A stretch of 42,887 bases of DNA from the IMG/VR virus record IMGVR_UViG_3300030108_001404, positions 7,302 through 50,188 of that record. One strand, written 5' to 3'. Source of the stretch: a virus. The translations under genes and the position numbers were made by a program. Below are positions 40,903-42,887 of the stretch, piece by piece; position 1 is the first letter of the stretch, and each line of letters starts with the position of its first letter. The notes under the pieces were generated by a model. The model was not told the DNA's origin, made no database searches, and was given only the letters and a program-made list of their open reading frames with translations.

Positions 40903-42887
40903 TTACGTAACAGTTAAATTACCAGAGTTATCTACTGTTACTGTATATACTGTTCCGTTTGGAGAAACTAACTGTAATCCATCGCCGGCTGTTGGTATTT
41001 TAATACCTGTATTATTAGTTTCAACTTTAATACTGTTTAAATAATATAGTTTTACACCTTGATCATTAAACCTAGCTTGTGGATTAGTTGATCCTTTTAT
41101 CCAAGTGTCATCTACTGCTTTTATTATTAAATCACCAGTTCCAGTTTCATCAATATAAGAATCACTACCGTCGTGATATATTTTTAAATCACCACCAGTA
41201 CCTAACGATATTTTAGCATCATCTGGTAAAGATAATTTTTCACTAGGACTATCAGTTCCAATACCTACGTTACCTGAATTATCAACATATAATTGTCCAG
41301 TATTATTAGTTTTCAAAAATAGTTTTTCAGTACTACTATTATATGAAACACCAGCAATATCATTATCGGAAGTTCCACCAAGTTCTAATTGTGCTGTTCC
41401 AGTATTTGCACTTGTAATAGCTATTGAGGCAATTCCTGATGTATCTTTAACTTGTAATAGTCTACTAGGACTAGTAGTTCCAATACCTATTTTGCCATTA
41501 TAATTTATTCGCATTCGTTCTGAATTACCAGCTAAAAAACTAACATAACCTCCGGATCCAGAAGAATTTAAAAATAAATTTTGATCACCTACTGATTTTA
41601 ATTCAGTAAAATTACCGGCTGATACTATTTTAAAATATTTACCAGCTTGATCACTTTGCATTTGAAAATCAGTATCTACAACTCCACTTGCTCCAAGTTC
41701 TAAAGTTGTACTAGGACTAGTAGTTCCAATACCTATATTACCAGATAAAGATTGTGTAAAAGCTGTCGGATCAGTAGAAGGCCCAATAAAAAAAGTACCC
41801 GCAGCATCTTTAAATATTCTATGACTTGTTGCGTTAGAAGAAGTAAGAGCAACACCATCATTCGAAGTATCTCCTTTTTGCCTAACTAAAAACGTACCTC
41901 CAGTACTAGCAACACCTATTCCTCCATTAACCTCTAATTTAGTAGCGGGACTAGTAGTTCCAATACCTACGTTACCCAAATTATTAATACGCATTCTTTC
42001 AGTACCACCAGAAGCGCCGCTAGTTTTAAAAGTTATAAGATTATCAGATGAAATAGCCAGTTGTCCATTATTGGCTACAGTTAATCTAGATGATCCGGGG
42101 TTTCCAACAGCTGTTGTTCTTTCAATTTCTATACTAGCATTACCATCTTGTGCTATATGCAGCTTTTGACCAGGACTAGTAGTCCCAATACCTAATCTTT
42201 TATTTGCATTATCCCAATATAGATCATTATCACCTGTAACAGAGTTTATACCGTTCCAGAAACTAACTTGACCAGTAGCACCTGCACCTTGTACAAATGT
42301 TTGATCTATCTTATCCCATTTATCAACACCACCAACTTCTACAAATACAGCCCAGTCACCAACTTCCCAGTCGGTAATACCATCTAAGTTTGTATTACCA
42401 GCTACAGATACTACATAGTAATTACCTACAGTACCTGTTCCCGATGCTAATGCTGGAGTATTAGTGCTAGCGTTCCAATTGCCTTGAAACACAAGACCTG
42501 CTGGTATACTTGCTATTTGTTGATCAACATATTGTTTTGATGTAGCATGTGCGTTTATAGTAGGAACAAGAGGTATTTCTACTTGACCTTGAAATAACGA
42601 TGGTAATACAGATTTTGAATTTATTGCCCTTGCTGTACCATTTACAGTAGGCATAGTATCATTTTGTATCTGAAGATAAGAGAAGTCATTTGTTACAGTT
42701 CCACCTGTACCATCAAAATCTAATAAATTAACAATAACATCTACAGCGGTACCATTTGTTAATTCTACACTGGTGTGCTGACCTTGCAGGTTTGTTGCTG
42801 TAACGTTTGCGCTTTCAACTTTGGCTTGTGTGTTTGCACCAATCATATAACTTACGGTTCCATTAGCTGCAGACGTTGCTCTAGCTA
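40903..42887 (-). CDS. Tail fibre protein, 5' end beyond window
   Basis: An open frame continues without a stop through the right edge, so the ATG at 42846 is probably internal; 661 residues are visible. Upstream codons read RATSAANGTVSYMIGANTQ, in keeping with a fibre shaft. The centre has an SKQYVDQQIASIPAG segment and a GNWNASTNTPALASGTG domain, widely found in fibre and base proteins. Five GIGT(T/D)SP turns spaced by about 70-80 residues follow (RLGIGTTSP, NVGIGTTSP, NIGIGTTSP, KIGIGTTSP, NVGIGTDSP), the triple-stranded beta-helix-like repeats of phage fibres. The C-terminus ends in a PNGTVYTVTVDNSGNLTVT strand without a recognisable peptidase S74 chaperone. It is likely a receptor-binding fibre. 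Confidence 0.75.
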   Translation of the reverse strand, partial: ARATSAANGTVSYMIGANTQAKVESANVTATNLQGQHTSVELTNGTAVDVIVNLLDFDGTGGTVTNDFSYLQIQNDTMPTVNGTARAINSKSVLPSLFQGQVEIPLVPTINAHATSKQYVDQQIASIPAGLVFQGNWNASTNTPALASGTGTVGNYYVVSVAGNTNLDGITDWEVGDWAVFVEVGGVDKWDKIDQTFVQGAGATGQVSFWNGINSVTGDNDLYWDNANKRLGIGTTSPGQKLHIAQDGNASIEIERTTAVGNPGSSRLTVANNGQLAISSDNLITFKTSGASGGTERMRINNLGNVGIGTTSPATKLEVNGGIGVASTGGTFLVRQKGDTSNDGVALTSSNATSHRIFKDAAGTFFIGPSTDPTAFTQSLSGNIGIGTTSPSTTLELGASGVVDTDFQMQSDQAGKYFKIVSAGNFTELKSVGDQNLFLNSSGSGGYVSFLAGNSERMRINYNGKIGIGTTSPSRLLQVKDTSGIASIAITSANTGTAQLELGGTSDNDIAGVSYNSSTEKLFLKTNNTGQLYVDNSGNVGIGTDSPSEKLSLPDDAKISLGTGGDLKIYHDGSDSYIDETGTGDLIIKAVDDTWIKGSTNPQARFNDQGVKLYYLNSIKVETNNTGIKIPTAGDGLQLVSPNGTVYTVTVDNSGNLTVT
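41245..42193 (-). repeat. Five imperfect direct repeats coding GIGTTSP turns
   Basis: Repeat copies of about 22 bases (forward AGGACTAGTAGTTCCAATAC and close variants) are at 41245-41266, 41467-41488, 41713-41734, 41947-41968 and 42172-42193. They encode the GIGTTSP beta turns. Spacing is 215-245 bases. Near-identical DNA copies could recombine to add or remove fibre units. Confidence 0.8.

Noticed and set aside
41245-42193. Possible CRISPR array
   Set aside because: The repeats are spaced by 190 or more bases, encode protein turns in frame, and the spacers are coding.
42844-42846. ATG as the true start of the tail fibre
   Set aside because: The frame stays open upstream to the window edge and codes a plausible fibre sequence, so the start is beyond the window.
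1-42887. tRNA genes, integrase, replication or transposon genes
   Set aside because: None could be supported by reading either strand; no cloverleaf, recombinase or transposase motif was seen.

Overview
This window is a stretch of a tailed double-stranded DNA phage (Caudoviricetes), almost certainly one that infects a Bacteroidota host, probably a marine flavobacterium. Every supportable gene is on the minus strand, so transcription runs from right to left. Genes are packed with 1-8 nt gaps or overlaps, often ATGA or TAATG junctions, and no gene-free stretch exceeds about 85 nt. The DNA is strongly AT-rich. Start codons are preceded by A/T-only leaders with no Shine-Dalgarno sequence. The three exported proteins at the left end have Bacteroidota-style signal peptides ending in NAQ, ANAQ or FSQ. 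I see no tape measure, sheath or tail-tube gene, and there are T7 gp14-like and giant ejection-type proteins, so a short-tailed (podovirus-like) particle is the best reading. The general head-to-ring-to-ejection order resembles T7-like and crAss-like phages.

Layout in transcription order, right to left. (1) 42887-40903: 3' part of a tail fibre with GIGTTSP repeats. (2) 40819-38281: a small conserved protein, a GroEL chaperonin, an overlapping GroES, and a small winged-helix-like protein. (3) 38284-35678: a run of small proteins, some rich in Met, His and Lys, plus a pair of tandem paralogues. (4) 35675-34766: a 48-aa CGC-motif protein, a minimal HExxH zincin-like protein, and a 3TM-type holin. 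(5) 34762-28165: a beta-rich protein, a 64-aa protein, and three tandem paralogous lectin-like (LamG-fold) receptor-binding candidates. (6) 28163-26463: small pre-terminase genes, including a protein that reads as two GroES-like halves and a candidate small terminase. (7) 26463-19168: TerL, portal, scaffold and major capsid protein, followed by a UUCG-loop terminator. (8) 19103-8792: head accessory protein, connector or ring proteins, tail hub proteins, and internal virion proteins. (9) 8791-1949: a 2280-aa multidomain ejection or polyvalent protein with PD-(D/E)xK-like and HAD segments. (10) 1952-1: a 25-aa ORF, a small exported basic protein, an outer-membrane beta-barrel, a membrane coiled-coil protein, and the start of an exported thioredoxin-fold protein.

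Together this is the morphogenesis, host-recognition and lysis half of the genome, with a folding module (GroEL, GroES, possibly a third GroES-like protein) and an envelope-modifying cassette. Replication, integration and tRNA genes are not present in the window. The observations most worth following are: a sharp island of foreign codon usage covering only the ATPase core of TerL; the inverted and overlapping groEL-groES order; the double GroES-like protein next to the terminase; and the nuclease-like and HAD segments embedded in the giant virion protein. All assignments come from reading the sequence; no database search was run.
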